From NCBI RefSeq assembly GCF_030936135.1, contig NC_082604.1, positions 5,711,001 to 5,775,000 on the forward strand: DNA of 64,000 nucleotides. Direction: 5' to 3'. Every line of letters starts with the position of its first letter. The first letter of the stretch is position 1. The DNA comes from Gavia stellata. Its lineage: Eukaryota; Chordata; Aves; Gaviiformes; Gaviidae. The position numbers and the translations under genes are program-made. The notes under the pieces are model-generated. The model saw only the letters and a program-made list of their open reading frames with translations, searched no databases and was not told where the DNA came from. Below are positions 25,401-33,591 of the stretch, one piece after another.

Positions 25401-27699
25401 TTTGCAGATTCTCACCTCCAGCAAGATACTGACTCATTCTGTAACTTTGAAAATACCCCTTGCTTTGCCCTGCCCTTCAGAACTGAGGGGGGGAATCTAC
25501 CAGAATTCTGTAAGGCTTAATTATTTTATAAGAGGTTAGCTATTTTTTTGCTAAATAGTGTTCAGTTCCTTTTTGCCTGGCTTGTCTCTACTGGGAGACT
25601 GCTGAATTCCTGCAGACAGCAGCAATTCTGCCTTGTACAAGAAACCATTTACCTATCATAATCAATTTTGGAAAAACAGAGATGGTTTCTTACCAAAGCT
25701 TTGAACAGCATGGAATTGGAGTGCTTGGATCTGGACTGAAGGCTAACACAGATTATTTTTAGCAGTGCTCTGCTGTATTTCAATCCAAAGACAATTTTGG
25801 GGATTGTTTATATAGACTGATGCTTATCAGAAGATGAGTTTTATAAAAGCTGAGTGATTCCAGGTAACACACGCACTCGCATGCCCACTTCTGCTGTGCT
25901 CTGTGGTACTTATCATAATTGAACTCAGACACAGGCACATCCATTTGTGGACACAGATTGTAACCATCAGGTTGCTCCATTATAATTGTAGAGTTATGCC
26001 CGCTTACCTGACTGAACGTCCTAGAATCCTCTGCTCTAGTCTTGATACAGGCACAGAAAGCCAAGAGCCGTAATTAGCTTTTGACTGAACCTTGATTAAG
26101 CCAAGTGCGTAGGGCATACGGCTGCCATCTGCTTGCTGTCCAGGCTGGGAGGTTTTTGTGAAAGCATCTTGACATAAACCTGGTGACCACAGAGAGTGGC
26201 TAACAAGCATATATACCAGCTCCCAGGAGAATAGCTGGAATCTGCCATGTACAAAACAAGCTCTGGTGTGTGAGAGGCAGGGCCCTAAAATGCTCTTTGA
26301 AGCACAGGCTCTGGAACGTTGGATCCACCCTGCTGTGTGCATACGGCTCTGCAGGTCCAGAGAGAAAACAGACTGGGCAGTAGCAGTCTGAGCTCTGTGC
26401 ATCTATAAGTCTCTTTCTTTCTGTTAAATATACTCAGTTCTTATTAGAGTGCTAATAAAACTCACTTGGGCATCTTGAATGGTCCCCTGCTGATGCAATA
26501 CAGGATTGAAGTGAGCCAGAATTCCAGCTGCGCTTACACTGATACTCGAGCAAATAGCATGTTCCTTTCCTCTTTTCATAATGCTGTCTCCTAATGTTGT
26601 CTTTTGTCACAGGCCACTGAACAGCTTATGAGTGATATTCTACGGCAAGCGCTGGCTGTTGCATACCAGACAGCTCCTCACAACAGGTACAGCAGCTTCT
26701 TTCCTCTTAGACCACTTAGGCCAGCACTAAGGGCTGAACTGCTTGAGGAATTTAGACAGATTAGCTCAGATCATGTGAGCGACAGAATTTATGAACTATA
26801 TTCTGGGACGATCCAAGCCTTAGGAGGGGGTTTGTCATCTCTTAGCTCCATAGTGGCAAAGGAGTGGTAACATAGACAACATCAAAAACTGAGGCAGGAT
26901 TCTGTATGTGACATGACGTGTGAGGCGTGTTGTGACACTCGAAGGCAGATGACCGGTTTCTACAGAGACCTGTTGGAAGAACCTTCTCACTCTTGTCCAT
27001 CTCAGGTTACCATGTAGACAACTTGCCCATGGCCAGACAGAACTTAAACAGTCTAAATAATCTCTTCTTTATTTTACTGATACTCTCTTTTCTGGCTCAG
27101 ATACTGAATGATTTTTATGGTAACAATTAGACCACATTTGATTTCTGTTCAGCAGCATGACTTGGGATAGCTTCAAATTGAAAAAAAAAAAACAAAAACA
27201 AAACCACTATGAGAAAATGCTTAGTTCAAATATTTACTTGTATGCAATATATAAATATTTATATATATTAAACATTTGTATATATGTTATATATAGAAAT
27301 ATATACACATAGTCTATGCTATAGAAGTTCAAGAATTAATACTTCAGCACTTGATTTTCCTGTCCCAGTTCCCAAGATATTTCTCCCAGTAATCTGAGAG
27401 TGGCTTTTTTGTGCTGTGATGTTTTAATGCTTTTCCTGTGTTACTCTAACACCTGCTCTTTTATCCTTTTTTTTTAATTGATCTTTTTTCTCCGCCCCCT
27501 CCCCCCCATTAGTAAATTTATTGACTTTCTGCTTTATGGACACATGTCTTTTTATGTATTATAATAGCATCTCTGATGCATTCCCTGCAGGACTCCAAGA
27601 GAGATCACAGTGATGAATATTCACAAAGCCATCTGTAATATTCCCTTTCTTGACTTCCTCACAAACAAACATATGAAGATACTAAATGAGGAACAATGA
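1298..27699 (+). CDS. YEATS2: YEATS2, YEATS domain-containing protein 2 (3' part, 19 exons)
   Basis: YEATS2 is a nuclear subunit of the ATAC histone acetyltransferase complex. Its N-terminal YEATS domain, which lies upstream of this window, reads acylated H3K27, and it pairs with an NC2-beta-type partner through a histone fold. Nineteen exons are recovered: 1298-1401, 4009-4116, 5185-5352, 6564-6822, 7601-7762, 9350-9462, 11319-11474, 12203-12376, 13760-13955, 16951-17082, 17355-17453, 18503-18614, 19879-19952, 21079-21158, 22124-22325, 23686-23912, 25093-25167, 26613-26686, 27591-27699. Every junction has AG/GT borders and a matching phase. The sum is 2624 coding bases, giving 873 whole codons plus stop. 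The protein begins inside a Ser/Thr/Val/Gln-rich low-complexity region, passes through a conserved block (WQRAM...HWCRCHGYTPPDPE), then an acidic/lysine-rich stretch, and ends in a histone-fold-like tail. Identity rests on long, nearly unchanged segments shared with human YEATS2. The human protein is about 1420 residues, so about 60% is here. Confidence 0.97.
2146..2158 (+). repeat. G13 homopolymer
   Basis: Thirteen consecutive G in a YEATS2 intron. Confidence 0.95.
3349..3690 (-). mobile_element. CR1 LINE 3' fragment, minus orientation, in YEATS2 intron
   Basis: It begins tcacagaatggttgaggttg, the reverse complement of the CR1 3' end. It continues through typical CR1 phrases (ctccaaggctggagagtcca, caacctctctgggcaacct, a tgcccattg block). 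It is diverged and 5'-truncated, as most avian CR1 copies are. Confidence 0.9.
4009..4116 (+). CDS. YEATS2: YEATS2 exon w2
   Basis: 108 bases, phase 0 at both ends. It encodes QEDSLFATMPPLCPIGSHSK, then a GGLGAFTK end. The acceptor is a tandem NAGNAG (cagcag at 4006-4011). Using the second AG would drop only the first Gln. The donor is gtattc. Confidence 0.95.
5185..5352 (+). CDS. YEATS2: YEATS2 exon w3, with IKQE motif
   Basis: 168 bases, phase 0 at both ends. It starts VIIKQEPGELPQQPQ and ends GEGTVQSK. IKQE fits the psi-K-x-E sumoylation consensus. The acceptor is weak, ending attaaaaag, with a pyrimidine tract further upstream. In human an extra short segment can follow the QS residues near the end of this exon; here the exon joins straight to VVGVPVG. 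Confidence 0.95.
6564..6822 (+). CDS. YEATS2: YEATS2 exon w4
   Basis: 259 bases, phase 0 in and 1 out. It encodes VVGVPVGSALQSTVKQAVAI and continues through a GGGGTIVAQPVQTITKAQ stretch to STSQGS. It is Val/Ala/Ser-rich, with no folded domain evident, and is strongly conserved with human. The acceptor is ttgttgcag and the donor gtagag. Confidence 0.96.
7601..7762 (+). CDS. YEATS2: YEATS2 exon w5
   Basis: 162 bases, phase 1 in and 1 out. It encodes VMATLQLPATNLANLANLPP, then a GKGKLLLIPQGAILRATNNA segment that is nearly identical to human. This is one of the best-conserved parts of the middle region. The donor is gttagt after ...gcta, so the exon does not end in the usual AG. Confidence 0.96.
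9350..9462 (+). CDS. YEATS2: YEATS2 exon w6
   Basis: 113 bases, phase 1 in and 0 out. After LQSGSS there is a Gly/Ser-rich low-complexity run that differs in length from human. The conserved NLSQHLTYTSYILKQTPQ follows. The acceptor is gtttacag and the donor gtcagt. Confidence 0.95.
9868..10657 (+). mobile_element. CR1 LINE, reverse transcriptase C-terminus and 3' end, in YEATS2 intron
   Basis: This is a 5'-truncated CR1 of about 790 bases in the same orientation as YEATS2. Its C-terminal pol frame is open from 9909 (LGSGSVDKDLGFLVGNKLN, then ITTRDKEVVIPLYSALVRPH, LEYGVQFWS). The coding path then shifts frame near 10305 and again near 10470, so it is dead. The 3' end carries degenerate copies of the CR1 octamer (attctatg, gttgtgtg). 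The long open stretch suggests a relatively young copy. Confidence 0.95.
11319..11474 (+). CDS. YEATS2: YEATS2 exon w7
   Basis: 156 bases, phase 0 at both ends. It encodes GTFLVGQPSPQSSGKQL and ends KVITGQKTALFTQ. The acceptor is ggagcag and the donor gtaatg. Confidence 0.95.
12203..12376 (+). CDS. YEATS2: YEATS2 exon w8
   Basis: 174 bases, phase 0 at both ends. It encodes AAPSGQTSLMKISDGSIKSV, then LSKPGTTVLRVSGGVITT and an Ala/Pro-rich end. The acceptor is cttcaaag, a non-CAG type. The donor is gtaaga. Confidence 0.95.
13760..13955 (+). CDS. YEATS2: YEATS2 exon w9
   Basis: 196 bases, phase 0 in and 1 out. It starts QIDNAASSSSSSGAPTAKTS and is mostly Ser/Thr. It ends TPVTGKAAVSG. This part is less conserved with human than its neighbours. 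The acceptor is ttatgcag and the donor gtatta. Confidence 0.93.
16395..16450 (+). mobile_element. MIR SINE core remnant (possible)
   Basis: The phrase gcagccttgggcttgtcact resembles the MIR core (gtgaccttgggcaagtcac). It is short and diverged, and lies in a YEATS2 intron. Confidence 0.4.
16951..17082 (+). CDS. YEATS2: YEATS2 exon w10
   Basis: 132 bases, phase 1 in and 1 out. It encodes LLKIHSNQSSPQQAVLTVPS, then GGVQTILMPMNK. The acceptor is cttcttgcag and the donor gtaaag. It follows the longest YEATS2 intron seen here, about 3 kb. Confidence 0.95.
17355..17453 (+). CDS. YEATS2: YEATS2 exon w11
   Basis: 99 bases, phase 1 in and 1 out. It encodes IQSLSTSKVSAVTAVTAAST, followed by VVPSPSTASITK. 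It is low complexity with poor conservation. Placement rests on good splice sites (tctctccag, gtaaca) and on phase agreement with both neighbours. Confidence 0.9.
17848..17872 (+). repeat. Short CA/GT simple repeat
   Basis: Alternating gtgtgcgtgcacgcacac bases, partly self-complementary, in a YEATS2 intron. Confidence 0.8.
18503..18614 (+). CDS. YEATS2: YEATS2 exon w12, two psi-K-x-E motifs
   Basis: 112 bases, phase 1 in and 2 out. It encodes VKMEPDSTGQNCSSVGTQEG and then AAVKTEESSELGNYVIK/N. VKME and VKTE both fit the sumoylation consensus. The ELGNYVI end matches human. The acceptor is tctttgaag and the donor gtaatt. Confidence 0.95.
19879..19952 (+). CDS. YEATS2: YEATS2 exon w13
   Basis: 74 bases, phase 2 in and 1 out. 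It encodes IEYLENIQQLLTAIVKKVPL and then IAEK, a probable helix with a regular Leu/Ile pattern. It matches the human LETIQQLLTAVVKK segment. The acceptor is cccttgcag and the donor gtaagc. Confidence 0.95.
20365..20387 (+). repeat. T23 homopolymer
   Basis: Twenty-three T in a YEATS2 intron, preceded by ttcc. Confidence 0.95.
21079..21158 (+). CDS. YEATS2: YEATS2 exon w14
   Basis: 80 bases, phase 1 in and 0 out. It encodes NEDASSFCASSVEQYYSWNI followed by GKRRAAE. It is strongly conserved and leads into the Trp/Cys/His block of the next exon. The acceptor is gttttctag and the donor gtaatc. Confidence 0.96.
21905..21985 (-). mobile_element. MIR SINE remnant, minus orientation (possible)
   Basis: gatgagaaagcagagtttaa, then atgacctgcctacagctgcc and caggattagaacc follow the order of the reverse-complement MIR core (gaggaaactgaggc, gtgacttgcccaag, aggattcgaacc). 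It lies in a YEATS2 intron. Confidence 0.55.
22124..22325 (+). CDS. YEATS2: YEATS2 exon w15, conserved Trp/Cys/His block
   Basis: 202 bases, phase 0 in and 1 out. It encodes WQRAMTVRKILQEIIEKHPR, then HWCRCHGYTPPDPE, and ends SIEDVLTQIDSEP. It is the best-conserved exon in the window. The pattern suggests a small helical domain with a Cys/His/Trp turn; no named fold is claimed. The acceptor is tttgtcacag and the donor gtgagt. Confidence 0.97.
23686..23912 (+). CDS. YEATS2: YEATS2 exon w16, acidic/lysine-rich
   Basis: 227 bases, phase 1 in and 0 out. It encodes ECPSSYSSGEELCRKLEELQ, a probable coiled or helical stretch, then an acidic run and INIKKEQEEKQEEMKFYL. IKKE fits the sumoylation consensus. 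It ends SEFVRDTAEK. The acceptor is ctttttcag and the donor gtaata. Confidence 0.96.
24367..24378 (+). repeat. G12 homopolymer
   Basis: Twelve consecutive G in a YEATS2 intron. Confidence 0.95.
25093..25167 (+). CDS. YEATS2: YEATS2 exon w17, start of histone-fold-like tail
   Basis: 75 bases, phase 0 at both ends. It encodes IGISFQPAEVQKNVYASVIE followed by DMILK. I read the KNVYASVIEDMILK part as the start of the long central helix of a histone fold. The acceptor is tttatag and the donor gtaaga. Confidence 0.95.
26613..26686 (+). CDS. YEATS2: YEATS2 exon w18
   Basis: 74 bases, phase 0 in and 2 out. It encodes ATEQLMSDILRQALAVAYQT and then APHN. It continues the long helix begun in the previous exon. 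The frame stays open past the donor (gtacag) to 26870, so intron retention would add a run of unrelated residues. Confidence 0.95.
27238..27312 (+). repeat. Alternating A/T-rich block in YEATS2 3' UTR
   Basis: A run of tatata/atatat words with small palindromes and an ATTTA pentamer. Its composition is unlike the rest of the UTR. Confidence 0.85.
27591..27699 (+). CDS. YEATS2: YEATS2 last coding exon and stop
   Basis: It begins with the last base of a split Arg codon and reads TPREITVMNIHKAICNIPF, then LDFLTNKHMKILNEEQ and TGA at 27697. TPREITVMNIHKAI has the loop-strand-helix look of the third helix of a histone fold. The acceptor is ccctgcag. It matches the human C-terminus almost residue for residue. 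Confidence 0.97.
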
Positions 27700-29055
27700 A
27701 ATAGAGCAGAGAAGATGCTACAGAAAAGGTGGATTTATGACTGAAGTTGAGTTGACAAATCCAGTATTTCTGTAGGACACTATTACATACATTTATATCA
27801 TTGGGCTACTAGATTGTTACCTCCAATTAAAGATGCACCTTAATGCAACAAAATGATGCTCTGTTCCAAATCAAGTTGTTAAATGTCAGTGTTTACTTGG
27901 TAAGTGTATGTTCAGTGGCTGAACAAACATTGTCAGGTTGCATCGAGTTGCTAGCTGTGAGAGATTCCACAGGCCTGGTCCCTCTGACGACAGCTGTACT
28001 GATGAGATTGAACATTTTTTTTCAGAAAAGAAATTACGCTTTTTGATGCAGTCTACATACGAGTTGGTTTCCCCATGCAGTGGGCAGAACAGTTGCTTTG
28101 GCACTCTGAATATGAGAAAAGTCAAAGGCAGCTTTTAAAGGTGGTTCATTTGAGTAGATGGGTGGGTTGGTTGGTTAGGTTTGGGTGTGGGCAAGCAGAA
28201 GGCTGATGGCTGCAACAAATTCTGCCAGTCCTGCTCAAGCATGATGTATGTGACCAAGAGCACAGCTGGGTAGGCTTGTCATTAGCTTATTCAGCTAAGT
28301 GTCACCTCACCAAATTGCTTGCCTCTCTAGAGGAGGTGTCAGATGCCACCTTTCTTGGTCACCTCGGACTGGCACATGCTCAATCAAGATGAACAACCCA
28401 TGGTCAGCCTTGGTAAGATTTGCCTGACCACTTGTCCTGCACGGGAAAGGAGAGGAGCAAGGACAATATTCAGTGTTTGTGGGCTTGGACTGGCTGAAAC
28501 CCTTTGCTTGCCCAGCGAGTGCCTCCCCAGGCTGCCAGAAGGTTTGGAGTGTGCTGGAGGGCAGGTGACCAGCTGTGTTGTACAAGTCTTAATGTTTTGA
28601 CAGCGTTCACTAACGATCAGCTTGGATTGTGAAGTGCTGTGGGAGCAGCACCACTTTGGCTTAAGTTCTGCTCAACACAGAGAGGCCTGATAGGATCAAA
28701 AAATCTGAGATTTGCTGCTTGTGGGGAGCTCCTCTGATGTCTTGACTGCAGGAGAAGAAGTTCTGCTACTAACCCCAGCACTTACCTGTCTCAGGAACAT
28801 CACCGGTGTAGGAGACATGTCTGCAGCCTGGCTATCAACACCTCGTGGAGGAAGGCTTCGCTGACAACATCCTAACCACCCCACATCCGCCACCCCTCTG
28901 TCCTGCCCCATGGGTACTTGCTAGTAGTGTGAATAAGCCATTGTAAAGTTGGTGGGACTCCTGTTGGACCCTCATGCTTGCAGAGTGCTTGTTTTGTGAG
29001 GCAGTGCTGTCGTGTGGATGGAGCATGGGTCAAACAGCCAGAACCTCCAATGCGC

Positions 29056-29222
29056 TGATCTCAGCTGGGTCTCTGATCTGCTGTATGGCCTTTGATTTAA
29101 TCACTCTGTGCCTCAGTTTCCCCATCTCTGAGCATGGGGAGCAGGATACCTACCTCACAGGGGTGTACTGAGGCCTCGCTCTTGTTGGTGCCGTGCTTTG
29201 ACAATACAAAGCCTTTTATAAA
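29056..29222 (+). mobile_element. MIR SINE in the YEATS2 3' UTR
   Basis: The core tcactctgtgcctcagtttc, then cccatctctgagcatgggg and tacctacctcacaggggtg are in MIR consensus order. This is the clearest SINE in the window. Confidence 0.85.
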
Positions 29223-30725
29223 CATTAAACTACAGTTATCTTTCCTGGCCTGGGGTAGGAACAGAAATCTTTAAAATGTTATCTTTTGGTGCTTTTTTTG
29301 GGCTAGAAGACAGGTGATGGTAACTCCAGTAGTGTGCAGGAGCTGTGGAAGACAGTTCAATTAGAGGGTGGTTTCAGGCTTCCAAGGAGAGTAGCGTAGG
29401 TTTGATGCAGTTCTTAAACTGAAGAAGGTACTATGTACCTCAGGTGAGATGCTGCCTGTCTTCTCCACCTTAAATAAAACCAGGGTCTGCAGATAAGCCC
29501 CCCTCAGTTCATCAGAGCTAACAGGGAGTTACGGTTCGCTTGAAGAAGCGTGGCACAACCTGGCCCTTAAATTTAGGAAATGGGACCAATGGATGAAATG
29601 CAAGCAGCATTCAGAGAAGGACTTAAATGCCCCCTAGAAAGGGTGTTTCAGATGCTCTGGATTCAAAGGATAATTGTGGCTTGTTCGGGTGAGCTGAGTG
29701 CAGGTTTGCCTGCAAAAGTAAAGTGCACAGCTTAGCTCTGACATTAGTTTTTCAGTTGAGGTCAGCGTGAAGGAGTCGAGCAGCGGTGATTGTGTTTGAG
29801 CTCTGTGTGGAGAGTCGAGAGGAATCCAGGTAGCTGGGGAACTGCAGGCCCCACACTTTCTTTGTAGGCTGTAGTGAACTCAAGCCCACGCTGCTTTCAG
29901 GCACCCCTGTACACAGCTTTTACAAAAGAGAAGGGCATTTTCAAGATATCTGTCGCTATCGCTATGACAGCCTGCAGACTGTGTGGGAACAGCCTTTTGG
30001 GCAAACTCAGTTGTGCTATGATCTTCTGCAATGAGACATGCATTTCCAGCCCCCGTCTCTTGCGGGCTTAGTTTCTGGGGTTTTGAGATGCCCAGAGCAG
30101 CTCTTGAGGATGCAGGAGCTGGTCTTTGGGTATCTGTTTGCAAATTGTGGCTTCCTTGCCTGCGTCCTGCTTTCCTGTGAGGAATGGAGTTTCAGAATGA
30201 GTCCTGAACCTGACCCTGAAGCAGGCAGGTCAATGCCCCTTGGTCTTAATGGGGTTCTTGCAGTGGAGATCTATTGCTACATTTCTGAGCAACCACAGGT
30301 TATTCTCCTAGGAGATGCTATATTAATAATATTTAAAGTTTGCTGAAGAAAAATGAAATCTGTTAAAAGCAGATAGAAAATAACACATTTGTTTAGTCCT
30401 TCAGATGTAGGAAATGTTTGCAACAAGTTCTTTGAATTTTGAAAAGTGGTGGGAGAAAAATTTGTTGGTGAGAAGTTCCTGTGGGAGTTGCTTGGAGAGG
30501 AGTTCGAGGTGGTGGAATTTCACACACCCGCTCAGGTGTGTGTGGAATGCTACAGATGATACGGTGTGTTGAAATGTTACGGTATATTTCTCTGGCTTTC
30601 TAACGAGTCTCGATACAAGTTAAAGATCTCTTTACAAATATTGCCCCTGTTTGTAATGCTGAGTGTTTAAATCCTTCATGTTATCTGTATTATACTGTAT
30701 AATTGTGTAAGATACATATGTTTAC

Positions 30726-30731
30726 AATAAA
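30726..30731 (+). promoter_or_regulatory. YEATS2: YEATS2 poly(A) signal AATAAA
   Basis: AATAAA is preceded by TGTA elements and followed within 40 bases by a GT-rich stretch. That is the usual arrangement for cleavage at about 30745-30755. An alternative AATAAA at 29473 would give a shorter UTR. Confidence 0.7.
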
Positions 30732-30750
30732 TTCTTTTATTAGCTGTGAT

Positions 30751-33590
30751 AGGATTGTCTTGACTGTCACCTGTCACTCAAAGAAGTTTCTCCGAATCCA
30801 CAGATTTTTGTGCACTCTGTGTACACAGAACATTTTAGTTAGTTCTGGATAAAAATCGGTAGTTCTTGAATTGATCTGAAGGAAAAGGTATGTTTTACCC
30901 ATTTCTAGTCTTTTTAAAAAACTCTTGGAGGTTGGGGGAAGGGAAGCCAGGAGCTCAGCAAGCTTAGCTCCTCCAACTTTGCATTCTCCAGAGCAGCCTG
31001 TTCAAACAGAAAGTAATTGGGTTGTGTGGCAGATTGAAAAGCGCGGTGGGTGGGTGGGTGTTGGCCGGCTGCAGGCACCCACCCAGCCGCTCCCTCACTC
31101 CCCTTCGACAGCACAGGGGGAGAAAATAAGATGAAAAAGCTTGTGGGTCAAGATAAAACCAGGGACTTCACGTACCAATTACTGTCATAGGCAAAACAGA
31201 CTCAGCTTGGGGAAAATTAGTTGAACTCATTGCCAGTTAGGATAGAGTTGGATACTCCCCCCCCCCCCCCCCCCCTTTTTCCTAAGACTCGACTGCAGTC
31301 CTTCATTCCTGACCCCCACCTCCTCTCTCCCCGCAAGAGGCGCAGGGGAGTGGGGGGTTGCCCTTAGTGGTCCCTTTTGCCAGTCCTTCCTCCCCCCTTT
31401 CTTAAACAGGGTCTCACAGGGGTGACACCGGCTCCTCTGCAGGGCTCAGCTCCCCCAGCTGCCCTGGGGAACGGGCCGTGTCCGGCACCGGGCTGCCCTG
31501 GCCTCTCCTCACGGAGACCCCCCTCTCACCACCTGGGCATGGGCACCCAATACCAAACATAATGGGAAAAAGTAAGAAAAGCTAACTTCTCTGTTTTCCC
31601 CAGGCTGGGGGGAGGAATCGTAGGTGTCTGTGAGCAGACTTAATGCTCTGATGCCTTTCAAAAGACTGCAAAACTTGTTCTTGTTTGTGCTAAATCCCAT
31701 AAAAGTGCCTCCTAAATGAGCACACGCTGCAATGCCTTTACGCTGCCAGAGCCAAACGAATGACGCCGCAGCCAAGGAAGGCTGACTGCGCCCTGTGGGC
31801 CAGGCCCTTGGCACTAACCCCCGCAGCCTTCCCTCCTGGCTGCCGCAGCCCTGCCCTCGTGCTGGGGAACGCATCTCCCGGCCACGGTGGCCAGGTACAG
31901 CCTGCCCGGAGGGTGCCAGACCATCCGCTTTAGAAATGAAGCTATTTGCACACAGAGCTGGCCCAGGAGCAAGCTCTGTGTCTGGGTCACAAGGCGCAGT
32001 CTTGGTGACACCAAAGCCTGTGCCACCAGGAACAAGGCATCATCCCTCCCTTCTGTGCCATCTCCGCTCCGAAAGCCTCGCTGGGCTACATGGCACCAGC
32101 ATCCATTTGTGGTAATCCAGGCGGGTCCTTAGGATCGTACGTTTCTGCAGTGGCCAAGACGGAGAAAAGCGGTATGAATAAGGCCGAGGTGATAGGTTTG
32201 TGTCTGATTGTTCACCCTCCAAGAAATGAGTGCAATGCAAAGAGAAATGCGCAGGTTATGAAAGCAGGCAAATCGTTAATGTGCTGCTTGTGAACTTTTC
32301 AGGTTCAGGTAACAAAAACTGTCCCGAGTAATGGAGTATTTCCCATGTAGTGGGTGCAGCCGCCACAAAACTCCCTCAGCATCCCAACAGGCCAGGTGTC
32401 AGCAAGATGGAACGGAACAAGCGTGTTCAGTGTCACCCTACAGGTAGTAAATGATAAAGCTTCAGGTGTAAAACTTCCCTTTTAAAGGACATTTCTTTAT
32501 GTGTCAAATAACCCTTGTTTGCAGCGTGATTTACATTTGGAAGGCCTCGATGGACTTGGACGTGAACACAGAGCAATTGGGAAGACAAATACTAGTGTGA
32601 GAGCAGCGTTGGAAGCAGTCGTGGCATCGTGAGTCCCTGGAGCCTGCAAAACCTCTGTAGATTTGCCCTCTTCAGAGGAACTCGGTGCGATACCTTTCAA
32701 TTTGGCTGAGGCAGGCACTTTCCCTGCAAAATCGGGTATGTTGCAGACATCAGCAGCCAGTTGCATCGCCCTGTCCCTTGCAGTGGTAAGTGCCTGCTTG
32801 GTTTTCCTTCCAGTCATCCCTACTGTAGTTGGAGCCAGGCAATAGCTCATGAGCCTTTGGCTTTCTCCTGGAAGCCTTCTGAGGAGTAGCTAGAAGAGCT
32901 GGCATCGCACTATCTGGGGAAGCTGGTTGTACCTTCGGCACTTTTACTCACTAAAATATTCTTGGGAGCGACTGTAAAGTGGTGGTCTCTTAAAATTCAA
33001 AGCTAGCACCATTTTCTCAGTGAAACAGGTGAAACGCAAGTTGCTTGTCCCTTTCTGTTAAGAGGGCACACTGTGGGCACCACTGAAAGGGGGTGTTGGG
33101 AGCGTGGCACCTGCGTCGGCGTAGATCTAACCTCTGTCTGCCCCATAGTGAATGCAGCAAACTGCTACCGCTCGTTCATCCCCTTTTCCCCTTCGTGTTG
33201 ATGCACGGCTTGCTGAATAGTTCGCTTTCTCTCTGAAAATGTCTGGGAAAAATCCCAGAAGTGATTATGAATTCTGCAGAGCAACAGCTTTCCTTTGGAA
33301 AAGCAGTTGCGCTTCCAAATCAGCAGTCGGGCCACAGCTTGAAATGTGCCTTGGAAGCCATTCTTGCTGGGGGGCTGTGCCTGCAGATAAGCTCGAGGAG
33401 TACGGCGTTGACTGCTGATGGCTGTGAATGCAGCCGGGCATCTCCGTGACACCTTGCTTGGTGTCCTGTGTGCTGTGCTGTCCTGCGCCTGCAGCTGTGC
33501 GAGAGAGAAATGCAGTGCCAAATTTTCCTGCGAGGTTGAATACCCAAGGGTTATGTTTTACAATAAAAAAAAAGCAGGAAAGAACCAATA
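30751..33590. other. Gap between convergent YEATS2 and MAP6D1 3' ends
   Basis: About 2.8 kb without a recognised exon or transposon. It contains a GTGGGT-repeat G-quadruplex-type stretch at 31044-31062, a C19 run at 31257-31275, and GC-rich DNA to about 31900. ORFs of 106 and 117 codons (31795-32115 plus, 32497-32850 minus) show no recognisable protein family and are probably chance. Confidence 0.7.
31257..31275 (+). repeat. C19 homopolymer
   Basis: Nineteen C followed by five T, in the YEATS2-MAP6D1 gap. Confidence 0.95.
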
Positions 33591-33591
33591 G

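Larger units (their letters stand above)
1..27590 (+). other. YEATS2: YEATS2 introns in this window
   Basis: Eighteen complete introns and the 3' part of one more (1-1297) separate the exons. The largest are 13956-16950, 1402-4008, 9463-11318 and 7763-9349; the smallest is 17083-17354. All read GT...AG, and no U12-type donor was seen. They hold CR1 LINE copies (3349-3690, 9868-10657), MIR-like remnants (about 16395-16450, 21905-21985), G-runs at 2146-2158 and 24367-24378, T-runs at 20365-20387 and 24908-24924, and a CA-rich stretch at 17848-17872. I saw no nested gene and no recognisable intronic RNA gene. Confidence 0.85.
27700..30750 (+). other. YEATS2: YEATS2 3' untranslated region
   Basis: About 3 kb follows the stop with no further exon. 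It includes an A-rich run at 27180, an alternating A/T block at 27238-27312, a MIR SINE at 29056-29222 and a possible internal poly(A) signal (AATAAA at 29473). It closes at the AATAAA at 30726. The exact cleavage site is inferred. Confidence 0.75.

Noticed and set aside
26687-26870. Read-through frame after YEATS2 exon w18
   Set aside because: It follows a normal donor and the human protein continues with the exon at 27591 instead. At most it is an intron-retention product.
27238-27312. Treating the A/T block as part of the YEATS2 3' UTR
   Set aside because: Its feature entry is labelled 3' UTR, but 27238-27312 lies before the last coding exon (27591-27699), so it is in the last intron (26687-27590). 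The same holds for the A-rich run at 27180 mentioned in the 3' UTR entry.
32497-32850. 117-codon minus-strand ORF in the YEATS2-MAP6D1 gap
   Set aside because: No recognisable family, no splice context and no promoter signal. Its length is within chance for this amount of sequence.
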